Part shown: in pieces, positions 19,050 to 26,482 of the stretch | Layout of the letters: every line of letters starts with the position of its first letter | Position numbering within the stretch: position 1 is the stretch's first letter | Assembly (NCBI GenBank): GCA_902800345.1 | Contig: CADCDO010000024.1 | Coordinates: 31,551-95,550 of the forward strand | Origin: Fibrobacter succinogenes | Lineage (GTDB): Bacteria > Fibrobacterota > Fibrobacteria > Fibrobacterales > Fibrobacteraceae | Length of the DNA stretch: 64,000 bases | Reading direction: 5' to 3' | Translations under genes and position numbers: made by a program | The notes under the pieces: generated by a model | Seen by the model: the letters and a program-made list of their open reading frames with translations, nothing else | Told to the model about the DNA's origin: nothing | The model's database searches: none

Positions 19050-20303
19050 ATGCGCAAGATTTACATGGCAGGAATGAGCCACAAGGTGGCCGAAATCGCA
19101 ATTCGCGAAAAGTTTTATATCCCGATGGACGTCAAGACGGAGGCGTTGAGTCATTCTCCGTTTGACGAACTTTTGATTCTTGCCACTTGCAACCGTACCG
19201 AGGTTTATGTTGCAAGCGACCGAGATTTGGATACTGCCGAGTTGGTTCGCTATGTTTGCGGACTTGCCCATCAAAATTATGATGATTTTGCAAAGTTCTT
19301 CTATACGAAAGTGGGCGAGGATGTTGTGCATCACGTGATGAACGTGTGTGCGGGGCTTGATTCCGTGGCCATGGGCGAAGACCAAATTTTGCACCAGATA
19401 GACCGTGCTTATGAAACGGCGCACCAGCTCAAGGCGACTGGTAACAGTTTGAACAAGCTTTTCCAGAGCGCAATCCACACGACAAAGCGTATCAAGACCG
19501 AGACGAACTTGAGCAAACTCAGTTGCAACATTCCGTTTTTGGCAATGAAGCAGGTACAGAAAACTTTTGACGATTTGGAAAACCGAACGGTTTACATTGT
19601 GGGGCTTGGCGAAATGGGCTCGCTCATGCTCAAGTATGTACAAGAAAATACAACGAAAATTTTTGCGAGCAGCAGGACGTTTACGAATGCGGAAAAATTT
19701 GGCGATGTCTTGACGCCAGTCCGCTTTGAAGACCGCTACAGCGTTGTAGGCAAGAGCGATGTGCTTATTCTTTGCAGCGCAAGCCAAGAACCGATTATCA
19801 CGAAGAAAGAATTTGAAAAATCGATTCAGGTCGCCGAACCTTTTGGTGGGGCTATTTTGTCAAAGCGTCTCGTTGTAGACCTTGCGAACCCGCGCAATGC
19901 GGATGCTTCTATCGGAGATTTGCCCGGCGTACAATACGTCTGTGTCGATGATTTGGAACAAATTGTATCTGAAAACCGTCGCTTGCGAATGATTGAACTC
20001 GAAGCGGCGCAAAAGATTTTGCAAGAAGGCATCGAAGAATTCATGCAGTGGTACCGCATGGACGATATTGCAAAAAATATTCACGTCTTTGCCGAAAAAA
20101 TGATCGCTACTGCAAATGATGAATCCGAAAAGCTGATGCGTTCGCTTCCGGAAGTGTCTGATGCGGACAAAAAACGTATCCAGTTGATGTATGAACGTTT
20201 TGCGAAAAAGATGGCAAATGACTATTTGTACAAAGTCAAGACGGAGAATTCTCTTGAGGATGTGCAAGTCTTTTTGAAATGTTTGGGGGCGTGCAGTGAT
20301 TGA
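19050..20303 (+). CDS. hemA: Glutamyl-tRNA reductase
   Basis: A 417-residue enzyme converting glutamyl-tRNA to glutamate-1-semialdehyde with NADPH, the first committed step of C5-pathway tetrapyrrole synthesis. Seen: the catalytic Cys in LATCNRTEVY (residue ~50), SVAMGEDQILHQI, the NADPH-binding GLGEMGSLML, and a C-terminal helical dimerisation region. Length is normal and, unlike its neighbours, it has no repeat insert. Its last eight bases overlap the GTG start of hemC, so the two are coupled. The promoter box sits directly before the ATG. Confidence 0.96.
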   Translation: MRKIYMAGMSHKVAEIAIREKFYIPMDVKTEALSHSPFDELLILATCNRTEVYVASDRDLDTAELVRYVCGLAHQNYDDFAKFFYTKVGEDVVHHVMNVCAGLDSVAMGEDQILHQIDRAYETAHQLKATGNSLNKLFQSAIHTTKRIKTETNLSKLSCNIPFLAMKQVQKTFDDLENRTVYIVGLGEMGSLMLKYVQENTTKIFASSRTFTNAEKFGDVLTPVRFEDRYSVVGKSDVLILCSASQEPIITKKEFEKSIQVAEPFGGAILSKRLVVDLANPRNADASIGDLPGVQYVCVDDLEQIVSENRRLRMIELEAAQKILQEGIEEFMQWYRMDDIAKNIHVFAEKMIATANDESEKLMRSLPEVSDADKKRIQLMYERFAKKMANDYLYKVKTENSLEDVQVFLKCLGACSD

Positions 20304-21336
20304 GACTTGTGCTTTTTTTTCGAAGGATCGTCCGCTTCGCATAGCGACTCGTAAAAGTGCATTGGCATTGGCGCAAACGACAATGGCCGCCGATGCAATT
20401 GTTGCTGCGAATTCTGCGCAGAATGCTGAGTTGTCTTATGAACTTGTCTCCATGACGACGGAAGGTGACCGCCGTTTGGACAAATTGCTTTCGAGTTTCG
20501 GTGGTAAGGGCGTGTTTATCAAGGAGCTGGAAGTAGCTCTTCTCGAGCATCGTGCCGACATTGCCATCCATAGCCTTAAGGATATGCCTGCCGAAGTGCT
20601 GCCACAGTTCAAGCTTGCCGCTGTCTTGAAACGTGAAGACCCGCGCGATGCGTTCCTTTCGCGTGGTGGTGCCGTGGGCGTTCGCTTTATGGATTTGCCT
20701 GCAGGTGCTCGCATCGGGACAGGAAGTATTCGCCGTATTGTTCAACTGAAAGCGCTCCGCCCGGATTTGGAATACGTGCCGATTCGCGGAAACATCCAGA
20801 CTCGCATTGGTAAACTTGCGGAACTTGATGGAGTCGTGCTTGCGGCGGCCGGCCTCAAACGCATGGGCCTTGCAGACCAAGTGACGGAATACTTTAGCAC
20901 GGACCAGGTGCTCCCCGCCAGCGGTCAGGGAATTTTAGCGATTGAAACTTTGTCGGATAACGGGGCTCGTCATTCTGAGCAACGCGAAGAATCCAGTGAA
21001 ATCCATGATTCTATTGTGCAAATTCTCGCTCGTGCGAACGATGTCGCGACTTATTGCATTGCTTCCGCGGAAATGTCTTACTTGAAGGCGCTCAATGCGG
21101 GCTGTCAATTCCCGGTGGCAAGTTTTGCAGAAATTGTTTGCAATGAGGACGAATTCCGTCTCGATTCTGAAACTGCTCCGACTTTAAAAATTCGTGGCAT
21201 TTACTGGGACGAAAAATCTGAAAAGTTGCTCCGTGCAGAAGTAGTCGGAAACCTTGATTTGAATACTGTGGATTTTGTGCTGCAATCAAAAAATTTGGGC
21301 ATTGCGCTAGCAAAAAAAATTCAAGAACAGTTGTAA
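20296..21336 (+). CDS. hemC: Hydroxymethylbilane synthase (porphobilinogen deaminase)
   Basis: A 346-residue enzyme that joins four porphobilinogens into hydroxymethylbilane. Seen: RIATRKSALALAQT at the start, KGVFIKELEVALL, HSLKDMP, GTGSIRRIVQLKALRPDLEY, the SGQGILAIE motif, and the dipyrromethane-cofactor Cys in NAGCQFPVA. Start is a GTG at 20296 preceded by GGGGGCG. The protein is about 35 residues longer than usual. Part of this is a 10-residue insert (RHSEQREESS, residues 225-234) between the GQGILAIE helix and the C-terminal domain, encoded by one R1 repeat in frame. Confidence 0.95.
   Translation: MIETCAFFSKDRPLRIATRKSALALAQTTMAADAIVAANSAQNAELSYELVSMTTEGDRRLDKLLSSFGGKGVFIKELEVALLEHRADIAIHSLKDMPAEVLPQFKLAAVLKREDPRDAFLSRGGAVGVRFMDLPAGARIGTGSIRRIVQLKALRPDLEYVPIRGNIQTRIGKLAELDGVVLAAAGLKRMGLADQVTEYFSTDQVLPASGQGILAIETLSDNGARHSEQREESSEIHDSIVQILARANDVATYCIASAEMSYLKALNAGCQFPVASFAEIVCNEDEFRLDSETAPTLKIRGIYWDEKSEKLLRAEVVGNLDLNTVDFVLQSKNLGIALAKKIQEQL
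20968..20997 (+). repeat. In-frame R1 element in hemC
   Basis: Thirty bases (CGTCATTCTGAGC ... GAAGAATCCAGT) translated RHSEQREESS, the same length and the same reading frame as the copy in ahbA-ahbB. Flanking residues (SDNGA before, EIHDSIVQ after) are ordinary hemC sequence. Confidence 0.85.
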
Positions 21337-21380
21337 ATAGTTTATGACTAAATTGGGGATGTAAATTCTTTTATTGACGG

Positions 21381-22178
21381 TTACATGGCGTAGATGCTTA
21401 TTCCGCCCGTAAATCCATAGTACCACTGTGGTGTGTTTATATAAGTTATTGATGCACCTGCGCTTAATTCAATCCATCTGTTGATTCTAATTCCCGCTGT
21501 GATATACTGTGTTGTGATGGCTGCTAGGTCTAGGCTATGCTCTTCAATTTTAACGCGGGGTGAATATAAACTTGCACTATAACTAATAAAGAATTTATCT
21601 ATATATATACTTGCAAATGCACCAATGAATGGACTTGTGAAATAGTCTTGTTGATTATCTTTGTATGCTTCGCATTCTTCAGTTTTTTGGATGAACAAGT
21701 CGTATTCGTAGTCACATTTTGTAGCGTTGTAATCCATTTCAATATATTGGTGGTATAGACCAAAAAATAGGCCGAATTCAACGTGTTGCAGGTTTGCTCC
21801 TAAAGTGAAGTGATGGTATATTCCATCTCTGTATCCCAAACCGGATCCAAAAAAGAAACCATCAACCTTGTAGAGAAAATCTGCTTTGCCGCTGAAATCT
21901 ATACCGCCTGTTTTATAAGTAATATAGGTGTTTTCGGAATGCTCGTTGTTTCTTTTTGTAGTTTCTTTGATTTCTTTTTCTTGAACGGAATTTATTTTGC
22001 CTGTAATGCGCCATGAAGCAGAATGTGAATCTTGGTTTGTATTTGCACCGTGAACTTCTGGAGCTTCGGCTACGGTCATGTCCAGTGTATGGATCTTTGT
22101 ATGATAACCTTCACACCCTAAAAAGAATAGGGTGCTTAGAATACTGATAAATATTTTTACTTTTTGCTTGATCTTCAT
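21381..22178 (-). CDS. Lipoprotein with outer-membrane-like strands, unknown
   Basis: A 265-residue protein beginning MKIKQKVKIFISILSTLFFL and carrying lipobox FLGC. The ATG at 22178 is preferred over a TTG three codons upstream. After a ~70-residue hydrophilic segment, strands with alternating aromatic residues follow (FLYKVDGFFFGSGLGYRDG, FGLFFGLYHQYIEMDY, YITAGIRINRWIELSAGA), suggesting a beta-barrel or beta-sandwich. It is convergent with hemC. No family recognised. Confidence 0.6.
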   Translation of the reverse strand: MKIKQKVKIFISILSTLFFLGCEGYHTKIHTLDMTVAEAPEVHGANTNQDSHSASWRITGKINSVQEKEIKETTKRNNEHSENTYITYKTGGIDFSGKADFLYKVDGFFFGSGLGYRDGIYHHFTLGANLQHVEFGLFFGLYHQYIEMDYNATKCDYEYDLFIQKTEECEAYKDNQQDYFTSPFIGAFASIYIDKFFISYSASLYSPRVKIEEHSLDLAAITTQYITAGIRINRWIELSAGASITYINTPQWYYGFTGGISIYAM

Positions 22179-22231
22179 GATCCACAAAATAATAATTACT
22201 TCGGAAAAAGAACAGCAAAAAGGCTATTAAA

Positions 22232-22786
22232 TTATTTTTTGGGCTTGGAAACGACGGGACGAATGCGTTTGCCGCAAAGTGTCACGATAATCCCAGCTTG
22301 TGCGAACATGTAATAGGCCGTGTCGCGGCTGTTGTTCAACGTGGATTTCGGGTCGTAATCATCCTTGGTCACGAAAACTTCTGCAACGCCGGAGAGGCTA
22401 ATGTCGAGGGAGCATCGTTCGCATGGAAATCCGATGACGTAAAGCTTGGATCCGGCAGGGACTTTTCCGCGGGCGTAGTGGAGCGCATTGATTTCGGCGT
22501 GTACCATGAATGGGTACTTGTTCGCTTCAAATTCGTGATGGCTGATGAGGTTGCCCGTGTCTGCGTCTAAAAGGTCGTAGGCGAGAAGTTGCTTTTCGCG
22601 GGTGTATGGAACGGTTTCGTCGTCAAATCCGGCGGGTGCACCATTGTATCCGGTGCTGATAACGCGTCCGTCAGCGCTGACAAGAACGGCGCCCATTTGC
22701 GTGTTTTGGTCTTTGGAAAGGCGTGCCTGGGCACACATCATCTGCGTATAGACTTCGTCACGAAGCTTTGCTCTAGAACTATTCAT
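22232..22786 (-). CDS. dCMP deaminase-family protein
   Basis: A 184-residue zinc-dependent deaminase of the dCMP deaminase/ComEB group, which supplies dUMP for thymidylate synthesis. The zinc motifs are HAEINAL and PCERC; the substrate-binding YNGAPAGFDD loop is present. Start is taken at the ATG 22786 (MNSSRAKLRDEVYTQMM) because a TATATT box lies seven bases upstream; an in-frame ATG at 22804 would sit upstream of that box. It is encoded opposite to the surrounding tetrapyrrole genes. Confidence 0.88.
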   Translation of the reverse strand: MNSSRAKLRDEVYTQMMCAQARLSKDQNTQMGAVLVSADGRVISTGYNGAPAGFDDETVPYTREKQLLAYDLLDADTGNLISHHEFEANKYPFMVHAEINALHYARGKVPAGSKLYVIGFPCERCSLDISLSGVAEVFVTKDDYDPKSTLNNSRDTAYYMFAQAGIIVTLCGKRIRPVVSKPKK

Positions 22787-23092
22787 GCTAAAAAATATAG
22801 GCAAATTTCAAACAGGTTTTTTGGATTATTGGATAAAATCCGTGGATTTTCATGTTTGATACAGCTTGGTTATGTATAGGTCCAAACGATGCGAGAAAAA
22901 AACTCAAATAATCTGAGGATAATGGTTGTTCGTTGTAAGAATGGAGGCGTCGGCCAAGGAATACCTTCGCAAAAGTCTGCAAGGTGAGTGTCGCGACGGG
23001 CTGCATGCAGACCGGCATGACCGAACCGTAGCGACGCGTACTATTGACTTTAAAAAATGCACTTTTGGCGGTGAGCCGAACTTTTTCTAAAT
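22787..23092. other. Divergent intergenic region with a repeat piece
   Basis: About 300 bases without a gene between dCMP deaminase and cobA-hemD. It carries the TATATT box of the deaminase (22794-22799, minus strand). A stretch at about 22980-23030 is, on the minus strand, the ATGCCGGTCTGCATGCAGCC text also found inside cobA-hemD near 24450. The TAAATTTG box of cobA-hemD (23088-23095) is at its end. Confidence 0.55.
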
Positions 23093-23101
23093 TTGATTTT
23101 G

Positions 23102-24907
23102 ATGGAAAAAACAAATAATTTTGGCAAAGTTTATTTGATTGGCGCGGGGCCCGGTGATCCTGGGCTTTTGACCGTGCGCGGAAAGTCGATTCTTGAAAAA
23201 GCCGATGTCGTGGTTTATGATCGCTTGGTTTCACCGGGCGTACTCTCGTTATGTAATCCGAAAGCAAAGATGGTGGATGTGGGCAAAATGCCAACGCACC
23301 ATAAAGTGAAACAATCCGAAATCAATAAACTCTTGGTGAAATTTGCGGTTGAAATGCCGGGTGCGACCGTTGCGCGTTTGAAGGGCGGCGACCCGTTTGT
23401 GTTCGGTCGTGGCGGTGAAGAGGCGTTGGAACTTGTTGCTGCCGGAGTCGAATTTGAAATTGTGCCGGGCGTGACTTCTGCCATTGCGGTGCCTGCCTAT
23501 GCGGGAATTCCCGTGAGCCATCGCGGCATCGCGACCAGTTTCCATATCATTACGGGGCACGAAAAGTTAGACGAGAGAACGCTCGCAAGCTCGCTACAGA
23601 CGAAAGACGAGAGGGATGTCAATCTCTCCCTTGATTTCGAGACTCTCGCGAAGTGCCCCGGCACGCTCATCTTCTTGATGGGTATCGCCAACATGGACTT
23701 TATTGCGCGTCGCTTGATAGAATGTGGCAAAGACCCGAAAACTCCGCTTGCCTTTATTGAAAAAGGAACGACACCGAACCAGCGTACCGTTATGGCGACG
23801 CTTGAAACAGCGGGGGAGACCATCGTCCGTGAAAACGTGACTGCACCCGCAATTACGATTATGGGTGGCGTCGTAGAACTGGGCAAGACGCTTGCTTGGA
23901 AAAAGAACTTGCCTTTGTCGGGAAAACGCCTTGTGGTGACTCGCGCTGCAAAGCAATCCAGCGGGATTACTGCCCGCCTCACGGCCCTCGGCGCCGAAGT
24001 CATCGAAACCCCGATGATCGAAACCCGTACGCTCGATTGCCCTCTGGTTATGCGTCATCCTGAGCCAGTCGCAGCACTCGCTTCGCACGTCATTGCGAGC
24101 CCCGAAGGGGCGTGGCAATCCAGATCTGCAGATTTCAACTCCCTCGCAAATTTCGACATTCTTGCCTTCACAAGCACGAACGGCGTGGAAAGTTTCTTCA
24201 AGCAGTTGTTCGATGCGGGTTATGATGTTCGTGTGCTTGCTGGCAAGAAAATTGCGAGTGTGGGAAAGATTACCGAAAAGAAGTTGCTTGAATACGGCAT
24301 CCGCTGCGATTACGTTCCCGAAGACCATACCGGCGAAGGCCTCGGGAAACTTCTTCGAAGCATTTTAGACGAAAGAACGCTCGTAAACTCGCTACAGACG
24401 AAAGACGAAAGAGATGTCATGGCGCAAGCGCATGACAGCATCGGCTCGGCAATGCCTGTCTGTGAACAGCCAGTCACTGCACTCGCCTCGCATGTCATTG
24501 CGAGCGAGCAAAGCGAGCGCGGCAATCTCCTAGAAGAATCCCGAATTTTGTTGCTTCAGGGTAATCTCGCCGACGACACTTTGCTCAAACTGCTCCCGCA
24601 GGCGACCCGTTGGGTGGTCTACGAGACACTCCCGGTTGCGGAACTCCCCGAATGGAAACGTGAAGCCGTCGCCAGCGCCGATGCCGTCGTATTCGCCAGC
24701 ACCAGCGCCGTCGAAAACTTCGTTAAACTCATACCCCAAAGCACCGAAGGTGCGACCTCATACCCCATACCCCATGCCTCTTTCTGCATCGGCCGCATGA
24801 CGGAATCTGCAGCCCGCAAGCACGGCTTTGATACCGTCACTTCCGATGAAACGACGATGGATTCTCTCGTAAAAAAAATTGTGGAATACTACGCAAATAC
24901 CCCCTAA
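23102..24907 (+). CDS. cobA-hemD: Fused uroporphyrinogen-III methyltransferase / uroporphyrinogen-III synthase
   Basis: A 601-residue bifunctional enzyme. Residues 1-~265 are SUMT (YLIGAGPGDPGLLT, GGDPFVFGRGGEE, VPGVTSAIAVPAYAGIPVSH) making precorrin-2. Residues ~275-601 are HemD, which cyclises hydroxymethylbilane to uroporphyrinogen III (LVVTRAAKQSSG, FTSTNGVESFF, CIGRMTESAARKHGF). The ATG at 23102 follows a TAAATTTG box; a TTG three codons earlier lies inside the box. HemD is about 80 residues too long because dispersed repeats are inserted in frame at residues ~318-341 and ~422-480; SUMT has one at ~156-172. All keep the frame and avoid the core motifs. Confidence 0.93.
   Translation: MEKTNNFGKVYLIGAGPGDPGLLTVRGKSILEKADVVVYDRLVSPGVLSLCNPKAKMVDVGKMPTHHKVKQSEINKLLVKFAVEMPGATVARLKGGDPFVFGRGGEEALELVAAGVEFEIVPGVTSAIAVPAYAGIPVSHRGIATSFHIITGHEKLDERTLASSLQTKDERDVNLSLDFETLAKCPGTLIFLMGIANMDFIARRLIECGKDPKTPLAFIEKGTTPNQRTVMATLETAGETIVRENVTAPAITIMGGVVELGKTLAWKKNLPLSGKRLVVTRAAKQSSGITARLTALGAEVIETPMIETRTLDCPLVMRHPEPVAALASHVIASPEGAWQSRSADFNSLANFDILAFTSTNGVESFFKQLFDAGYDVRVLAGKKIASVGKITEKKLLEYGIRCDYVPEDHTGEGLGKLLRSILDERTLVNSLQTKDERDVMAQAHDSIGSAMPVCEQPVTALASHVIASEQSERGNLLEESRILLLQGNLADDTLLKLLPQATRWVVYETLPVAELPEWKREAVASADAVVFASTSAVENFVKLIPQSTEGATSYPIPHASFCIGRMTESAARKHGFDTVTSDETTMDSLVKKIVEYYANTP
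23567..23615 (+). repeat. In-frame R2 element in the SUMT domain
   Basis: TTAGACGAGAGAACGC, a short core, then CTACAGACGAAAGACGAG, translated as LDERT...LQTKDER. It falls between ITGHEK and LDFETLAKCPGTLIF, a surface loop in SUMT enzymes. Confidence 0.8.
24052..24123 (+). repeat. In-frame R1/R5 composite in the HemD domain
   Basis: GCGTCATCCTGAGCCAGTCG passes into CACGTCATTGCGAGCCCCG and ends GTGGCAATCCAGA, translated MRHPEPVAALASHVIASPEG and AWQS. The ATTGCGAGC...GGCAATC text is a second repeat family (R5). Confidence 0.75.
24365..24545 (+). repeat. In-frame R2 + R5 composite in the HemD domain
   Basis: TTAGACGAAAGAACGC ... AGACGAAAGACGAAAG (R2, 24365-24412) is followed by text shared with 22980-23030, then CATGTCATTGCGAGCGAGC ... 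GGCAATCTCC (R5, 24491-24530). Together they add about 58 codons without breaking the frame. Confidence 0.75.
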
Positions 24908-24931
24908 CCACCAACCACTAACCACTATTTC

Positions 24932-25909
24932 ATGAAAGCCATTCTTATTATCGCTCATCATTGCATTTTGCCGGGTGCGTACAAAGGATTTGAAGAAATT
25001 CTCGATCGATTGCACCATGATTTGCCGGGTACACGTGTGGCGAGCACGAGTCTTTTGGATTTGGAAAATGACTTGCGGACCATTTTGCGTGAAGATGTGG
25101 AATCGGTGACGCTTTTGCCGTTCCTGCTCTTGAACGGCCAGCATACAAAAAACGACGTTCCACGCGTGGTGGCGAAATTGCAGGCTGAATTTCCACAGAT
25201 TCCCATTACACTGTTGCCTTGCCTCGGCGACTGGAAAGAATTCGCCGACATGGTTGTCTGTGGCATCCGCAACGCTCAGATTGAAAATTCTCAAAGCTCC
25301 GCAGGCGCGACCCCATACCCCAAAGCTCCGCAGGAGCGCGCCCATCGCTCAAACCTTTTCTCCATCGAAGTGAATCTTGAAGGGCGTAATGTCCTCGTTG
25401 TGGGCGGTGGCCGCATTGCGCTGCGCAAGGTCAAGACGCTCATCCCGACTGGTGCACGTATTACTGTGGTAGCCCCGCAATTCGACCCGGAATTCGAAAA
25501 TCTTAGACGAAAGAACGAGGCTTCGCCTCTACAGACGAAAGACGAAAGTTCTTTTCAAGGAATTGATTCATCTATAGTCTATAGTCTATCGTCTATCGTC
25601 TTAAAAAGCCGTCCTTACGAGCCGCTTGACCTCCGTGGCATCTTCATGGTCTTTATCTGCACCGACCAGCCCGCCGTCAACGCGCAAGTTTCAAACGATG
25701 CCCGTGCCCGTCGGATTCTCGTGAATAACGCCTGCGACTACCTCGACGGTGACTTTATCGTGCCTGCCCGCATGGACTTTGGCGAAAACATTGCCGTGAC
25801 CGTCTCTACGCAGGGCCGCGCCCCTTCGCTTGCGAAAAAGCTCAAACAGAAGATCCAAACGGAATGGGCCGAAGGCCTCGAACAAATTGAACGTGAATTT
25901 GATAAATGA
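24932..25909 (+). CDS. cbiX-sirC: Fused CbiX-like ferrochelatase / precorrin-2 dehydrogenase
   Basis: A 325-residue fusion. Residues 1-~115 resemble short CbiX chelatases (ILIIAHHC with a metal-site His, then FLLLNGQHTKND), expected to insert iron into sirohydrochlorin. Residues ~145-325 are the CysG N-terminal/SirC-like NAD-dependent dehydrogenase (VLVVGGGRIALRKVKTLI, VFICTDQPAVN, RRILVNNACDYLDGDFIVPA) that oxidises precorrin-2 to sirohydrochlorin. Two repeat-derived inserts occur: residues ~122-142 in the linker and ~191-223 in the dehydrogenase. It lies 24 bases after cobA-hemD, so both are probably one operon and together turn hydroxymethylbilane into siroheme. Confidence 0.88.
   Translation: MKAILIIAHHCILPGAYKGFEEILDRLHHDLPGTRVASTSLLDLENDLRTILREDVESVTLLPFLLLNGQHTKNDVPRVVAKLQAEFPQIPITLLPCLGDWKEFADMVVCGIRNAQIENSQSSAGATPYPKAPQERAHRSNLFSIEVNLEGRNVLVVGGGRIALRKVKTLIPTGARITVVAPQFDPEFENLRRKNEASPLQTKDESSFQGIDSSIVYSLSSIVLKSRPYEPLDLRGIFMVFICTDQPAVNAQVSNDARARRILVNNACDYLDGDFIVPARMDFGENIAVTVSTQGRAPSLAKKLKQKIQTEWAEGLEQIEREFDK
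25295..25355 (+). repeat. In-frame R4 element in the cbiX-sirC linker
   Basis: CAAAGCTCCGCAGGCGCGAC, then CCATACCCC and again CAAAGCTCCGCAGGAGCGC, translated QSSAGATPYPKAPQERAHRS. Similar text occurs intergenically near 2080 and in frame near 24750 of cobA-hemD. Confidence 0.7.
25502..25601 (+). repeat. In-frame R2 plus CTATAGTCTATCGTC repeat in the dehydrogenase domain
   Basis: An R2 element (25502-25549) with an AGGC-TTC-GCCT hairpin core, translated LRRKNEASPLQTKDESS. It is followed by a run of CTATAGTC and CTATCGTC units (25571-25601) translated SIVYSLSSIV. About 33 codons are added within the Rossmann-type domain. Confidence 0.75.
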
Positions 25910-25979
25910 AACCTAGTTTGTCATAATCGATATATATTAAAGTCTTATCGGATAAAACCCGCATAAACAATGTATTGAA

Positions 25980-26007
25980 AATGCTCCAATTGGGGCATTT
26001 TTTTTCG
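25980..26007 (+). terminator. Intrinsic terminator after cbiX-sirC
   Basis: ATGCTCC-AATT-GGGGCAT forms a seven-pair stem (one G-U) followed by a run of seven T. It is the first terminator after the cobA-hemD/cbiX-sirC unit. Confidence 0.75.
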
Positions 26008-26084
26008 AATGTTAAAATATTCTTATTTTTTTTGAAGGATTTTTGTTTTATATTTTATTATCATCAATAAACAAGGAGAAAATT

Positions 26085-26396
26085 ATGAAAAAATTTGCGA
26101 TTATTGCGATTGCCAGTTCTGCAGTCTTGCTCTCTGCTTGTGCTGCTGCTTCATCTGCGGCTTCAACAGCAAAATCGACTGTTGCAGAAGCCAGCGATTG
26201 CCAAGTATCCAGTACGGATAATTCTGCAACAGCTACAACGAAGGGCGGGTCCGTTACCTTCACGCAGACCGAAAACGGTTACAGCATGACCTATGGTGGT
26301 GCGCTAAGCTCTCTTGAACCAAAAGAATTCGATGTAAAGGTAGGCAAGGACCAATTGCTGGATATGGCCAACAAATATTGCGCCGACAATAAGTAA
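26085..26396 (+). CDS. Small lipoprotein, unknown
   Basis: A 103-residue protein with signal peptide and lipobox (LLSAC, Cys19), preceded by AAGGAG. The Ala/Ser/Thr-rich linker leads to a domain with two Cys, one in ASDCQVSS near the domain start and one in NKYCADNK at the end, possibly a disulfide. The ATG at 26085 is used rather than an in-frame ATG at 26043, which lies before the ribosome site. A terminator follows at 26412. No family recognised. Confidence 0.8.
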   Translation: MKKFAIIAIASSAVLLSACAAASSAASTAKSTVAEASDCQVSSTDNSATATTKGGSVTFTQTENGYSMTYGGALSSLEPKEFDVKVGKDQLLDMANKYCADNK

Positions 26397-26411
26397 TCTT
26401 TTTTAATCAGA

Positions 26412-26446
26412 AAAGTCCGGCTTCGTCATGAAGTCGGACTTTTTTC
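26412..26446 (+). terminator. Intrinsic terminator
   Basis: AAAGTCCGGCTTC-GTCAT-GAAGTCGGACTTTTTT: a long stem with one mismatch and a T-run, just after the small lipoprotein gene. The symmetric A-run/T-run could also serve the convergent acyl-CoA synthetase gene. Confidence 0.8.
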
Positions 26447-26482
26447 AGGTCGGCTGATTGCCGCCAGAATTTTTTTTATTCG

